Position numbers and translations under genes: made by a program. From a virus, in IMG/VR virus record IMGVR_UViG_3300044712_001906, positions 1-64,000 of that record: a DNA stretch of 64,000 nucleotides; one strand, given 5' to 3'. This document shows, one piece after another, positions 49,901 to 58,137 of the stretch (the first letter of the stretch is position 1; each line of letters starts with the position of its first letter). The notes under the pieces are model-generated. The model was given only the letters and a program-made list of their open reading frames with translations. It was not told the origin of the DNA and did not search any database.

Positions 49901-52900
49901 GCTTGAGGTCCACGCCCGCGGCCTGGAAGCGATCGCCGTAGGCCTTCCACATGGCGTCGGCGGTGTCGTGGGCGCCATCGGGGAGTTTGCCGACGGACGC
50001 GAGGAGCTGGCGCGCGATGGTCTCGGCGCCGCGCTCCATCCGCGCGCGGTAGACCGCGTGGAGCTCGTCATGGAGCGCCGACAGGGGCAGCGTGCGCTCC
50101 TTGCCGGTCTTGGGGTCGCGGAGCGTCACCGAGCCGTCCTCGCCGACCTTCACGACGTCGGCGACGCCGTGACGGCGGAGGTTGATGCGCTCGCCCTCGC
50201 GCGCTTCGTGGGCGGTGGCCGCGTCGTGGTAGTAGTAGCGCCAGCCTCCCCCGGGCTTGGGCACGCGGCGGATGTACTTGTGGGAGCCGGCCTTCCAGAG
50301 CGCCTTTCCGATCTGGGCCGGGAGCTCGTGGCCGTGGGCGATGGCGGCGGAGACGGCCTTGATCAGCGAGGCATGGCGGGTGCTCGTGTCCGATGTAGCG
50401 AAGGCTTTGGCGAGGTGCCCGCCGTTCTTGAGGACGTCCATGAGCTTGCCCATGGCCGCAACGATGCGCGTGCGCTCGTCGCCGCTCGGGTAGGGCTGCG
50501 CCTCGGCCACGGCGCCGTCGGACCGCATGACGGTGACGCCGGTCCCGAAGACCTTGTCGGTGCCCGCGACCAGGTAGCCGTTCTCGCGCCCTCCCGCCTT
50601 GAGCGTGTCGTGGACGTAGGTCTCGAAGGCGCGCGCGAACAGCTCATGTGGCGACGCCCAATAGCCCTCGCCGAGCCGGACCGCCGATTTCACGAAGTCG
50701 GTCGCGGTGGCGGGCGTGTCGCGCCAAATCTTCTCCAGGCTCTTCGCGCGGTTGATGCTCAGGCGCAGGCTCTCGACGTCGCGCTCCAGCTTCGCCATGC
50801 GGGCGGCGTCCTCTGGCGTTCGGACCCGCTTGCTCTTGACCGCCTCCTCCTCGCGCTGGATCCAGTAGCTCCGCGCCTGCGCGGCCATGAGGAAGTCCTG
50901 CACCCGCTTCGGCGCCAGGCCCGGCTCGGCCGCCATGCCCTGATACTTGTCGCGCTCGGCGGCCCACTTCGTCGTGTTGAGCGCGAGGATCTCGTGGGCG
51001 CGCTTGAGCGCCGCCTCGTCGGCGACGGTCGAGCCCTTGATCTTCTCGTGCTCGCTCACGAGGTCGTTGGACTGCTGGATGAGGGCGTTGGTGTTGTCGG
51101 CCAGCGTGCGCGCGTGCTTCCGATGCGACTCTCTGGCCGCGTCGGGGTTGGGGTGCGCGGTGATCGCGTGCATCGCGGCGGAGACGGCTGCGTTGACGTC
51201 CGGCGGCAGGTTCGATCGCCCGCTGGCGTGCGACAGGAACGTGCCCTGCAGCGAGGTCGCGCTCCCGAGGTAGTGCTCCGCGATCACGTTGTCGAGCGCG
51301 TGGCCCCACTCGTGAGCTACGGACCCGCCGCCGTTCAAGCGGGTGATGTTGATCTGCTTGCGCGACGGGGCGTAATGCGCCGCGGCCGCGCCTCGCCCGT
51401 CGGCGCCCAGCGCGATTCCGAGGCGCCCCTTGAACGAGACGACCGACGGGTCGATGCCCGTCACGTCGACGAAGTCGTGCATGGCCGCTTCGAGCGCCCT
51501 GGTGTGATAGGCGCGGTCGGCCTGCGTCATGTAGCCGTCCTTCCCGTAGTCGACCTCGCGCAGCCCGAAGGCCTCGCGCATCCGCTCGGGGGAGACCCCC
51601 TCGGGCATGGGGCGCCCGCCGACGCGCTTGAACTCGCCGTCGCTGCGCTTGGCGCCGCGCCACGAGAGGGCCTCTTGTGCCGACTGGCGCCCGGAGACCT
51701 TCGGCGCCTTCTCGCCTGCCTCCTTCGGCTTCTGGCTGTCCTCCATCCACGCCCAGCCCCTCGCCTGCGCGGCCTGCGCTTCGGCGGGCGGGAGCGGGGC
51801 GCCGCGAACGAGCCCGTCCAGCTCCTTCGCCTTCTCGGTCGTGGCGTACAGGTGGCGCCCCTTGTCGAGTAGGCGTGTGAAGTTGGCCCCCAGGGCGTCG
51901 TAGGGCCGCGGGACCTTGTGAACGATGGTGAAGGCGTAGACGTGGTGGTCGTAGACGAGGCGGTACTCCTCGCCCTTGTTCGCTGCCGCCAGCGCCCGCG
52001 CCTTGTCGGACGCCTCGCGGCTCGACGCGTACTCGCCAGTCCCCGGTACGCGGGCGTACTTGCTCGCGCTCTCGCGCCGGTGCTTCATCTCCAAGAGCAG
52101 ACGGCCAATGTCCCCGAGGTCGCGGACGTTCTTGAGCGCGCCGTGAAGCTGCCGTAGGTCTTCGGCATAGGCCATTTGCTCGGCCTTGTTCGCGCCCGGC
52201 TTCTCGCGCACGGCCGAGAGGATGGCGATCGCGCAGTAGGCCGTGCCAGGCGTCATCCCGGCCGCCTTCGCGTGCGCCAGATCGATCGGCTCGACGAGGC
52301 GGCTCTTGCGGACGATGTGCGCCGCGTCGTCGTATCCGAGGCGGCTGATGTCATCCAGGCTGACGGTCGCCAGCGCCGCGAGATCCTTGCGCGAGCCCCA
52401 GACGTGATCGCCCGTGGCTTCGATCTTGCCGTCGAGGCCCTTGACCCCCTCTGGCTTCTGCCGCGGCTTGCGGGGCATTTTCTCCACCGGAGGGGTAGGC
52501 GCCGGAGCCGGAGCGGGGTCGGGAGCCGGAGCAGGCGCCGGTGGCGGGGGCGCCGGGGCGGGCTTGGCCTCGGGGGCGTCGTCGCCCTCGGGGGCATCGT
52601 CGAGCTTCCGGAGGTGGCCTTCCATCCACTCGGCCGCGGAGAGCCACGCGTCGGCGTGGTAGGTGTTGCCGGGGAGGCGCCGTTCGATCTCGGTGAACAG
52701 GTCCTTCCGGGCGCGGATCTCGGCGATGGCGGCCTGCAGCTTGCCGCGCTCCGCCGCCGCCATGGGCGCCACGGTGTCGCGGGTCAAGGCGAGGAGGTGC
52801 TCCAGGCCTTCGACCTTCTGCCGCCAGATTTCCGTCGGCGTGTGCGGGTGCTCGGCGCCGTAGTAGCCGGCGAGGTCGTCGGTGCGCCCGTCGAAGAGCT

Positions 52901-54515
52901 GCTGCAGCTCCCTCTTCGCCGCGGTCATGCTCTGCGGCACGGTGCTCTTTGGCGCGTGCCCGCGCTCCCACATGAGGAGGGCCGTCGCCGAGCGGAGGCC
53001 TGGCATCCAGGCCTGCTTGTGGAGCGCCGAGAAGTCGTCCGCGATCTGGGCGCCGGTGCGCTCGGGGGCGGGCTCGGGCGCTGGGGCTACCGGAGGAGGC
53101 AGGGCCGGTTCCTTCGCCTTCCGGTTCTTCGCAGCCGCCTCCCTCCGCTGCTTCAGCTCCGCCTCCGAGAGCCCCGCGCGCTTGGCGAGCCCTTCGGCAC
53201 GCTCGACCTGCTTCAGCGTCCCGTGCGCGTGGGCCTCGTCGAGCACGGCGCTGGCCTTCTTCTTCGCCTCGTCCATCGCGGCCGCATGCTCGCTTCGGAG
53301 GAGCTCGGCGAGCCTCTGTTTCGTGATGACCTGTGTGGCGCCCGTCTCGTCGTGTTTGACGGTGACGTGGTCGCCCGGCGACGCCCCGATGATGTGGTAG
53401 TGGCCCTCGCCGACACGGAACGCTGCGCCCACGACGAAGTGCTTCTCGTCCGCGACGCCTCCGCCATGGTGGACGGCGTAGAAGTACCTGTACCCGCCAC
53501 CGCTCTTCGGGACGCGCTTGATGTACTTGTGCCCCGCGCCCTTGAAGAGCCGCTCGCCGACGTCAGCCGGTAGGGGAACCCAGAAGCTCACGCCGCGGCG
53601 CCCGGACATCGAAGCGGCCATGGGCTCGCGGCGGAAGATGTCGACCTGGCCAGTGCCCTGCCCGTGCATGGTGACCTCGTTGGCGTGATGGACCTTCGGC
53701 CCCTGCGGCGTGTGGACGAGGACAGCCATGCGTCCCGTCCGCTCGTGGACCCCGACCGCCTTGACCTCGTGGAGGTTGCCTTCGCGGTCTCGGATGATGG
53801 CTCCGCGCTGGAGCGCCCGGCCGTGCGGGTTCTCGTGGCGCCAGGCTATGTGGTGTGCCGGGTCGACGTACCTGCCGCCCTTCGGACCGATGAAGACCGC
53901 CTGCGGGCGCGGCTTCGCCGGTGCGGCGCCCGACTTCGCGGGCTCGCCGTCTGGCACGTGCTTCGGGGCCCCGAAGAGGTCGGCCTGCGCGGCCTTCTCG
54001 ACGGAGCTCGGCCCGCCAGTCATCGCTCGAGCGCGCTCACGCCCGTCCTCGGCGACGATCTCCTGCGGGTAAACGACGGCGGCGGCGTACTGGTAGCGCT
54101 TGGCGAAGCCGTCGACCTCGTCCTCGTCTGGGCGCAGCCGGTCGCCGGAGATCGACACCGTGAGGATGACAGGCCTGCCGCCGTGCTTGGCGACGGCGCC
54201 GAGGGCGTAGGACTCGGCCGATGCCGGGCCGGTTGGCTTGGCCGTCAAGTAGACGACTGGAGCGCGCTCGGAGTCCTCGCCCGTCAGGTTGGATCGCGCG
54301 TGACAAGCGCCCAGGCCTTCCTCGAGGATGCGCGGCAGCAGGGCGGAGCTCGTGCCGTGGAAGAGGCGCACGCCCGGTTGCCCGCGGAGCTCCTCGAACG
54401 GTGGCGGGGCCATCCAGTCGATGGTGCCGCGCCAGTCGAGGTCGCCGACGTTGCGGCCGTCCTGAGGAACGAGCGTCATGCCCATCTTCTCGGGCAGGTC
54501 GATGGGCAGCGTCAT
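46905..54515 (-). CDS. Giant polyvalent protein: ART, zincin protease and ParB-like domains
   Basis: At 2536 residues it is the largest gene here. Visible parts: a PARP-like ART domain (about 45 to 155, with H53-G54-T55 in LFHGTSSALLPRILEEGL). Next a first YIKRVPKSGGGYRYFY repeat (about 330). The metallopeptidase region has HEWGHALD near residue 1068, with the conserved approach GRLGIALGADGRGAAAAHYA. A second repeat (YIRRVPKPGGGWRYYY, about 1410). A DdrB-type ParB-like nuclease domain (about 1725 to 1900, with VLGGNSRTMSIQLAHE). A Lys/Pro/Glu-rich linker (about 2250 to 2400) and a C-terminal GAKYDYWYP end. This is the layout of polyvalent proteins, which are thought to be injected with DNA to block host defence. 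It lies between the minor head gene and the late promoter motif. Confidence 0.82.
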   Translation of the reverse strand: MTLPIDLPEKMGMTLVPQDGRNVGDLDWRGTIDWMAPPPFEELRGQPGVRLFHGTSSALLPRILEEGLGACHARSNLTGEDSERAPVVYLTAKPTGPASAESYALGAVAKHGGRPVILTVSISGDRLRPDEDEVDGFAKRYQYAAAVVYPQEIVAEDGRERARAMTGGPSSVEKAAQADLFGAPKHVPDGEPAKSGAAPAKPRPQAVFIGPKGGRYVDPAHHIAWRHENPHGRALQRGAIIRDREGNLHEVKAVGVHERTGRMAVLVHTPQGPKVHHANEVTMHGQGTGQVDIFRREPMAASMSGRRGVSFWVPLPADVGERLFKGAGHKYIKRVPKSGGGYRYFYAVHHGGGVADEKHFVVGAAFRVGEGHYHIIGASPGDHVTVKHDETGATQVITKQRLAELLRSEHAAAMDEAKKKASAVLDEAHAHGTLKQVERAEGLAKRAGLSEAELKQRREAAAKNRKAKEPALPPPVAPAPEPAPERTGAQIADDFSALHKQAWMPGLRSATALLMWERGHAPKSTVPQSMTAAKRELQQLFDGRTDDLAGYYGAEHPHTPTEIWRQKVEGLEHLLALTRDTVAPMAAAERGKLQAAIAEIRARKDLFTEIERRLPGNTYHADAWLSAAEWMEGHLRKLDDAPEGDDAPEAKPAPAPPPPAPAPAPDPAPAPAPTPPVEKMPRKPRQKPEGVKGLDGKIEATGDHVWGSRKDLAALATVSLDDISRLGYDDAAHIVRKSRLVEPIDLAHAKAAGMTPGTAYCAIAILSAVREKPGANKAEQMAYAEDLRQLHGALKNVRDLGDIGRLLLEMKHRRESASKYARVPGTGEYASSREASDKARALAAANKGEEYRLVYDHHVYAFTIVHKVPRPYDALGANFTRLLDKGRHLYATTEKAKELDGLVRGAPLPPAEAQAAQARGWAWMEDSQKPKEAGEKAPKVSGRQSAQEALSWRGAKRSDGEFKRVGGRPMPEGVSPERMREAFGLREVDYGKDGYMTQADRAYHTRALEAAMHDFVDVTGIDPSVVSFKGRLGIALGADGRGAAAAHYAPSRKQINITRLNGGGSVAHEWGHALDNVIAEHYLGSATSLQGTFLSHASGRSNLPPDVNAAVSAAMHAITAHPNPDAARESHRKHARTLADNTNALIQQSNDLVSEHEKIKGSTVADEAALKRAHEILALNTTKWAAERDKYQGMAAEPGLAPKRVQDFLMAAQARSYWIQREEEAVKSKRVRTPEDAARMAKLERDVESLRLSINRAKSLEKIWRDTPATATDFVKSAVRLGEGYWASPHELFARAFETYVHDTLKAGGRENGYLVAGTDKVFGTGVTVMRSDGAVAEAQPYPSGDERTRIVAAMGKLMDVLKNGGHLAKAFATSDTSTRHASLIKAVSAAIAHGHELPAQIGKALWKAGSHKYIRRVPKPGGGWRYYYHDAATAHEAREGERINLRRHGVADVVKVGEDGSVTLRDPKTGKERTLPLSALHDELHAVYRARMERGAETIARQLLASVGKLPDGAHDTADAMWKAYGDRFQAAGVDLKHAKALVDFLAQRPGWSGDAKGVLLALATHKATGREVTGAGRQIARGAENLRRTSGAKQVEPAHVVEAASSRRAIDELRPAAAADLGKLEGLLGAVEAVKGNESAVKQLLAYAKQSVESPALARLQAAAEAYPDLGKLDELERYRELQGKWHALTKHAGDETAPGTGSSTTVYVADADGSPTPQAARYKLMEASDLIASHDPTKGFKQREEYPEGVQERVYHRDKAEQEKVLRNAQKLKPDLVANTNPDAVNGPPLVTDKGIVLGGNSRTMSIQLAHEKGGDARAAYVKHLKDNAHQWGLAPEDVSQFKQPVLVRQVDVEDQGKQNLGVLVRRYNEAFTQSMDPRTDQVARARLVTPAMLQTLATGMEAKADNGEDKHATLNAYLSSADARPFVDAMQRAGIIDRRNRSQYLGKDGALNEDGKTFVERLLVGKVVPHADTLSDMPQSQIQAIARSVPHIVRSGSAGHDLSAPLVEAVQAHAYMRKHNIKSVSEFDRDQGFGDLLGGDSGGFGSKPKLSPEGKHVLNLITTRTGHVQMSDAFRKIAQHAQRNPAGQSTLMGPAKSTADVLADMLGSEKDAGKRQTGLFAGASAGAADLIKAASKKARKRAADLRAASEASGYNDPKHYQRHEALATYVDATARTHEKLAKLPDDAEIELGGEKRRVGDVKREVAESHQGFVDALAEHQARYQKPDASFVSPSADPIAPVSPAAVAPKPKGKPRPAPAPHPAIDETSGGSKAPEPAPKGAPERTPRKPRKGKAGAAPNPDGAKAPKGKGKPEPEKTKPARAKKKRTPKSAEPPKSEPEPEPEKSEPKSEQPTKAPEERDEKAPAAEPDAPTPNEEAAPEEDRAKPETVSAPDRKAGEVGMGLLRRRADAAKTSRATFDRLRATLGDKTATKEARRAAYLEFVRGVADGSITAEHLESWGIKPKIAAQEIARAQGIHEQVKAFEAEHAKATDAASTTHGGERPTGAGWQAIPGGTKGGMRKKNGAKYDYWYP

Positions 54516-55691
54516 CTAGTCCTCCGCGTCGACGGCGTGCGACGGACGCATGTTCCAGTGCTTGTCGAAGGCGAAGCCTGGCGGGACGACTTGCGTGGAG
54601 CAGCGACAGTTCGGGTGCCCGGGCCACAGCCCCGCCTGCTTGTCCTCGTCCTTCACGCCCACGCCCGTCCCGTTCTCGACGAGCCGCGCCACCGTCCAGA
54701 CCTTCGGCCGCCCGCCGCCGTCGAGGTAGAGCCTCCGGCAGAGCGCGCACGCCCCCGACTCGGGGATGCGTGCGACCTGGGCGTCCGGCCCGAAGTCCCT
54801 GACCGCGGTGATCGCCACGCCCTCGTTGTGCGTCGCCTGGAGCTCCGTGCGGGCGATGCGGAGCCAGTTGCGCGTCCAGTCGCCCGTTCGGTGCCCGAGG
54901 TCGCTCGCGAGGTCCTCGGCGGTCTGCCCGGTGGCGATGGCGTCGGCCACCTCCTCGCGGATGGCCTCGCGCGTGGCGATGCGCTGGTCCTGGTCGACCT
55001 CGCTCTGGATGTCCTCGCCCTGCCAGACCTCGCGCTCGCGCGTCGCCCACTCGGTCACGTCGTTCTCGACGCGGTTGCCGAGGCCGCGCACGTACTCGGC
55101 GCCGCGCGTCCGCGCCTGGATCCACGACTCCCGTTCCTGGGGCGTCAGGTACTCCGGGGGCGCGGGGATGGGCGGCTCTCCGCCTCCTCCTCCCCCGCTC
55201 CCCCCCGGAGGGGTAGGCGGCGCAGGCGCCGATGGTCCGCCACCGTCTGCGGCCGCTGCGGGACCTCCGAGCTCCGGCGGCGCTTGCACGCGCTCGCGTA
55301 GCGCTGCCTCCGTTTGCACGGCCTGCAGCTCGTCTTCCTCGCGCCGCCGCGCGATCTCGGCGCCGACGGCCGGGAGCCAGCGCGAGAGCGGCCAAGCCCG
55401 CATCTGCTTCACGAGCGACGGGGCCGCACCGGCCATGAGCGCGCCCATGAGCAGGGCGAGCGCCCACGGGTCCATCGCAAGCTGGCTCTTCGGACCGCCT
55501 GCGCGCGCGCCACGCGAAGGTGCCGGGGCTGGCACGGCAACGGCAACGTCCACGGGCGCCTCGAGGACGCCGGCGTCGATGAGCTCGCTCATGCGCTCGG
55601 GCGTGACCGCTGACGGCCCGAAGGCCTGCACGAGCCACGCGTCGTTGTGCGCCCTGGCGATGGCTGCGGGGTCGGTGAGGGGCTCGGCCAT
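54516..55691 (-). CDS. Minor head protein (Mu gpF / SPP1 gp7-like)
   Basis: The ATG 55691 follows GGGGAGGCC and overlaps the upstream stop (TGATG). Of 391 residues, the C-terminal half is the conserved head-morphogenesis domain: EWATREREVWQGEDIQSEVD, LRIARTELQATHNEGVAITA, SGACALCRRLYLDGG, and the final HPNCRC metal-binding end. The N-terminal half has an Ala/Pro/Gly-rich linker. Such proteins link portal and capsid and can enter the cell with the DNA. It is coupled to the giant polyvalent gene, a common partner. Confidence 0.8.
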   Translation of the reverse strand: MAEPLTDPAAIARAHNDAWLVQAFGPSAVTPERMSELIDAGVLEAPVDVAVAVPAPAPSRGARAGGPKSQLAMDPWALALLMGALMAGAAPSLVKQMRAWPLSRWLPAVGAEIARRREEDELQAVQTEAALRERVQAPPELGGPAAAADGGGPSAPAPPTPPGGSGGGGGGEPPIPAPPEYLTPQERESWIQARTRGAEYVRGLGNRVENDVTEWATREREVWQGEDIQSEVDQDQRIATREAIREEVADAIATGQTAEDLASDLGHRTGDWTRNWLRIARTELQATHNEGVAITAVRDFGPDAQVARIPESGACALCRRLYLDGGGRPKVWTVARLVENGTGVGVKDEDKQAGLWPGHPNCRCSTQVVPPGFAFDKHWNMRPSHAVDAED

Positions 55692-55945
55692 CACGGCCTC
55701 CCCGAGCACGCCTGCCTCGTCGCCAGGATGTCCGCGCGGAGCCGCTCGGCTCTGCGCTGGTAGGCTCGCGTCATCATCGCTGCGAGCTCGTCGAGGGCGG
55801 TCACTTCGCCGCCGGCAGGCGCGCCGACGCCCTTGGCGATCGCCTCGCGCGCCGTGTAGAACGCCTCGTCGAGACGCGCGGCGACCTCGGCGGCCGTCAG
55901 GCCGTCAAGCTCGCCAGGCCTCGACTCGACGATGGCGACGCGCAT
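55691..55945 (-). CDS. Small helical protein near portal (84 aa)
   Basis: An 84-residue helical protein (TAAEVAARLDEAFYTAREAI, ALDELAAMMTRAYQRRAERL). It overlaps the minor head gene by one base (TGATG). No domain is recognised. Its place between the small structural protein and the minor head gene suggests a head-assembly accessory role. Confidence 0.55.
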   Translation of the reverse strand: MRVAIVESRPGELDGLTAAEVAARLDEAFYTAREAIAKGVGAPAGGEVTALDELAAMMTRAYQRRAERLRADILATRQACSGRP

Positions 55946-55948
55946 GGG

Positions 55949-56344
55949 TCACGGCGCCGGCGGGGGCTCGGGGGCGTCGCCGAGCATGAGGATCGTGACC
56001 GCCGCGGCGGAGTCCTGCGTCGGGTTCTCGACGGTCAGCGCCTCGAAGTAGGTGGCCTCGAGGACCATCGTCGCGACGCCGCTCGCCGAGGGTCGGAGCC
56101 GGACGAGCCCTGCGTCCATGACCAGGTCGACGGCGCTGTCCGCCTCGACGAAGATCGCCTTGCAGACGCCGATGCCGCCGAGGTCGATGGTCTTGACGCC
56201 GTCCGTATCGGCGAGGTCGAGGCGCACCATCGTCGCCTCATCCCAGTCCGTGCCGGCGACGACGTCCTTGACCCGGTGGAAGATGAGGTCCTGGAAGTTC
56301 GCGTCCTGGGCGACCTTGAGGACGAGCTCGCGCCGGTAGTACAC
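55949..56344 (-). CDS. Beta-rich structural protein after the portal (131 aa)
   Basis: A 131-residue beta-rich protein (TMVRLDLADTDGVKTIDLGG, ATMVLEATYFEALTVENP) ending in Pro/Ala. The stop and start spacing (one base after the portal stop, three bases before the next gene) places it in the head operon. It could be a head-decoration or completion protein; no family recognised. Confidence 0.55.
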   Translation of the reverse strand: MYYRRELVLKVAQDANFQDLIFHRVKDVVAGTDWDEATMVRLDLADTDGVKTIDLGGIGVCKAIFVEADSAVDLVMDAGLVRLRPSASGVATMVLEATYFEALTVENPTQDSAAAVTILMLGDAPEPPPAP

Positions 56345-56345
56345 G

Positions 56346-57965
56346 TCAGACCTCCACCATCCACGCTCGCGCCTGCGGGCGCGTCACGGGCACGCGCCTG
56401 GCGGTTGCTCCCTTGCCGAACGCAGCAGCGAAGGCGTCCGCCGCGTCGTCCACCTGTCCGCCCGTCTCGTCGTCGAGCTGCGGCGCGCCGTCAGGCCCCT
56501 GCGGCCCGGCACCTTCCGCGTCGCCACCGTCGCCCGGCTGCCCGCCACCGTCCTGCGGCGCTGCGGCCGCCTGTGCCGCCTGGAGCCACGTGGCGTTCAG
56601 AATGACCTGCCCCTTGCCGTCCGGAAGGGGCTTCATGTCGTGCTCGGCGCGGATCTCGTCGACCATCATGAAGTGCTGGCAGCGCTTGACGTCGTTCTCG
56701 AGCTTCTCCGTCTCGCTCATCGAGTCCATGCCGGCGAACTCGAGCTCGAAGTCCTCGTTGATCGGCCAGACGATGTGCTCGTTCAGCGCGTTCTGCGCCG
56801 AGCGCACGAACGGGCGGATGCCGCCTTCCTTGGAGTTGGCAATCCGGTCGCGCGGGTTCGCGCTCGCCAGCGCGTTGGTCTGGTTCTCGTTGCCGTAGAC
56901 GTACCCGCTCTCGCTCGGGTCCATCAGGAACAAGGCGTGGATGATCTTGTTCAGGAAGCCGATCCAGACCGAGAACTCCATCTCGCGGTTGTTCGACGAG
57001 AGGTTGACGGCCTTCAGCTCCTCGTCCTTGCTCGGGTCGAGGCGGAGGATCGGGGTCTTCTTGGCGTTGCGCGGCCCCGAGAGCATCGCGCGCACGTACT
57101 GCGTGAACGCGGCGAAGTTCTTGGGATCCATCGCGCTCTTGAGCGTGAGGATCGTGCTGACGTGGACACCATTCGTGAAGTTCGCGTCGTTGTAGGCCGC
57201 CGCGTTCAGGTAGCTCTGGAGGACCTGCACGGCCTCGTCGAGCTCGGGGAAGCCGTAGCCGCAGACGTTGACGTCGGTCCGCGGGCGACGGACGCAGAAC
57301 GCGAGCTCGTCGCCGTCGAACTGCTGGACGATGCGCCCCTGGATGACCTGCGCGAACTGGCGCTCGGACGGCGGACGGCCCGTGCTCAGGTCCTTGGGCC
57401 GAGCGATCCGAATCGTCGACCCGTCCACGGCGCGGAAGCCAGCGGGGCGGTTGCCCTTGCTGTAGAGCTTCTCGAAGCAGGCCTGGTCGTAGATGAGCGC
57501 GTCACGGCCCCAGAGCCGGAGGAAGGTCTCGAGCGAGCCGTTGCCGTGCTTGCCGCCCGTCGTCAGGACGAGCTTCGTCAGGTCTCGGATGACCTTCTGC
57601 GCCGCCCGCGTCGGATGCGCCTTGGGGTCGCGCATCTTGATGACCGTGCCGATGCCGTACCGGTTGGGCTGCGGAACGGCGAACTCGGCGAGCTGATTGA
57701 TGCGCCTGGAGATGATCGGCGCGACGACCGGCACCCGGGCCATGCGGGCGAGCGCATCGTAGGTCAGACCGATCGTGCCGTGATGGGTCGGGTCCTGCGC
57801 GCCGAACCAGAACGCCATCTGCAGCGGGTCGAACGCCCATGCCTCGCCAGGCACGGTGGGCGGCGGCGGGACTGATGCGGATGCGGGCGCCACGTCGCCC
57901 GGGTCCTGCCTCCGTCTGGCCTTGCCGAGGCCGAAGGCCCGCTTCGTCGCGTCCCAGAAGCCCAC
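56346..57965 (-). CDS. Portal protein (539 aa)
   Basis: GTG 57965 begins GFWDATKRAFGLGKARRR and replaces a longer shadow frame. The 539-residue protein has the portal clip and wing pattern (ISRRINQLAEFAVPQPNRYG, WGRDALIYDQACFEKLYSKG, NAKKTPILRLDPSKDEELKA, FLNKIIHALFLMDPSESGYV) and an acidic Gln/Gly/Asp-rich C-terminus. It forms the dodecameric DNA-entry ring at one capsid vertex. A late-promoter-like motif precedes it. Terminase is not adjacent; the type IIG enzyme and phosphoesterase lie upstream instead. Confidence 0.82.
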   Translation of the reverse strand: MGFWDATKRAFGLGKARRRQDPGDVAPASASVPPPPTVPGEAWAFDPLQMAFWFGAQDPTHHGTIGLTYDALARMARVPVVAPIISRRINQLAEFAVPQPNRYGIGTVIKMRDPKAHPTRAAQKVIRDLTKLVLTTGGKHGNGSLETFLRLWGRDALIYDQACFEKLYSKGNRPAGFRAVDGSTIRIARPKDLSTGRPPSERQFAQVIQGRIVQQFDGDELAFCVRRPRTDVNVCGYGFPELDEAVQVLQSYLNAAAYNDANFTNGVHVSTILTLKSAMDPKNFAAFTQYVRAMLSGPRNAKKTPILRLDPSKDEELKAVNLSSNNREMEFSVWIGFLNKIIHALFLMDPSESGYVYGNENQTNALASANPRDRIANSKEGGIRPFVRSAQNALNEHIVWPINEDFELEFAGMDSMSETEKLENDVKRCQHFMMVDEIRAEHDMKPLPDGKGQVILNATWLQAAQAAAAPQDGGGQPGDGGDAEGAGPQGPDGAPQLDDETGGQVDDAADAFAAAFGKGATARRVPVTRPQARAWMVEV

Positions 57966-57976
57966 GCTACAACGGT

Positions 57977-58001
57977 GGGGCCGATGCGGCAGGGCGTTAA
58001 G
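57977..58001 (-). promoter_or_regulatory. Late-promoter-like motif, copy 1, upstream of portal
   Basis: CTTAACGCC (58001..57993, minus strand), then seven bases, A, four bases and CCCC (57980..57977), ending 11 bases before the portal GTG. A strong hairpin (GGCGGCC / GGCCGCC, 58001..58016) abuts it on the upstream side and may terminate the preceding RM transcript. Confidence 0.5.
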
Positions 58002-58137
58002 GCGGCCGGGGCCGCCGCGGTCGAGCTCGTTGCTGGTCTGCTTGCCGATGCCGACCGCTATGGATGGCCCGTGGACCTCCGAGAAGCAGTCACGTTGGAC
58101 GCCCGGAAGTCGTCTCGCGACGTTCCGGCTCCCGTCA

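Noticed and set aside
48447-51872. An 1141-codon open frame on the plus strand
   Set aside because: Antisense to the polyvalent protein, with highly biased composition (Arg, Leu, Val, Gly) and no recognisable motifs.
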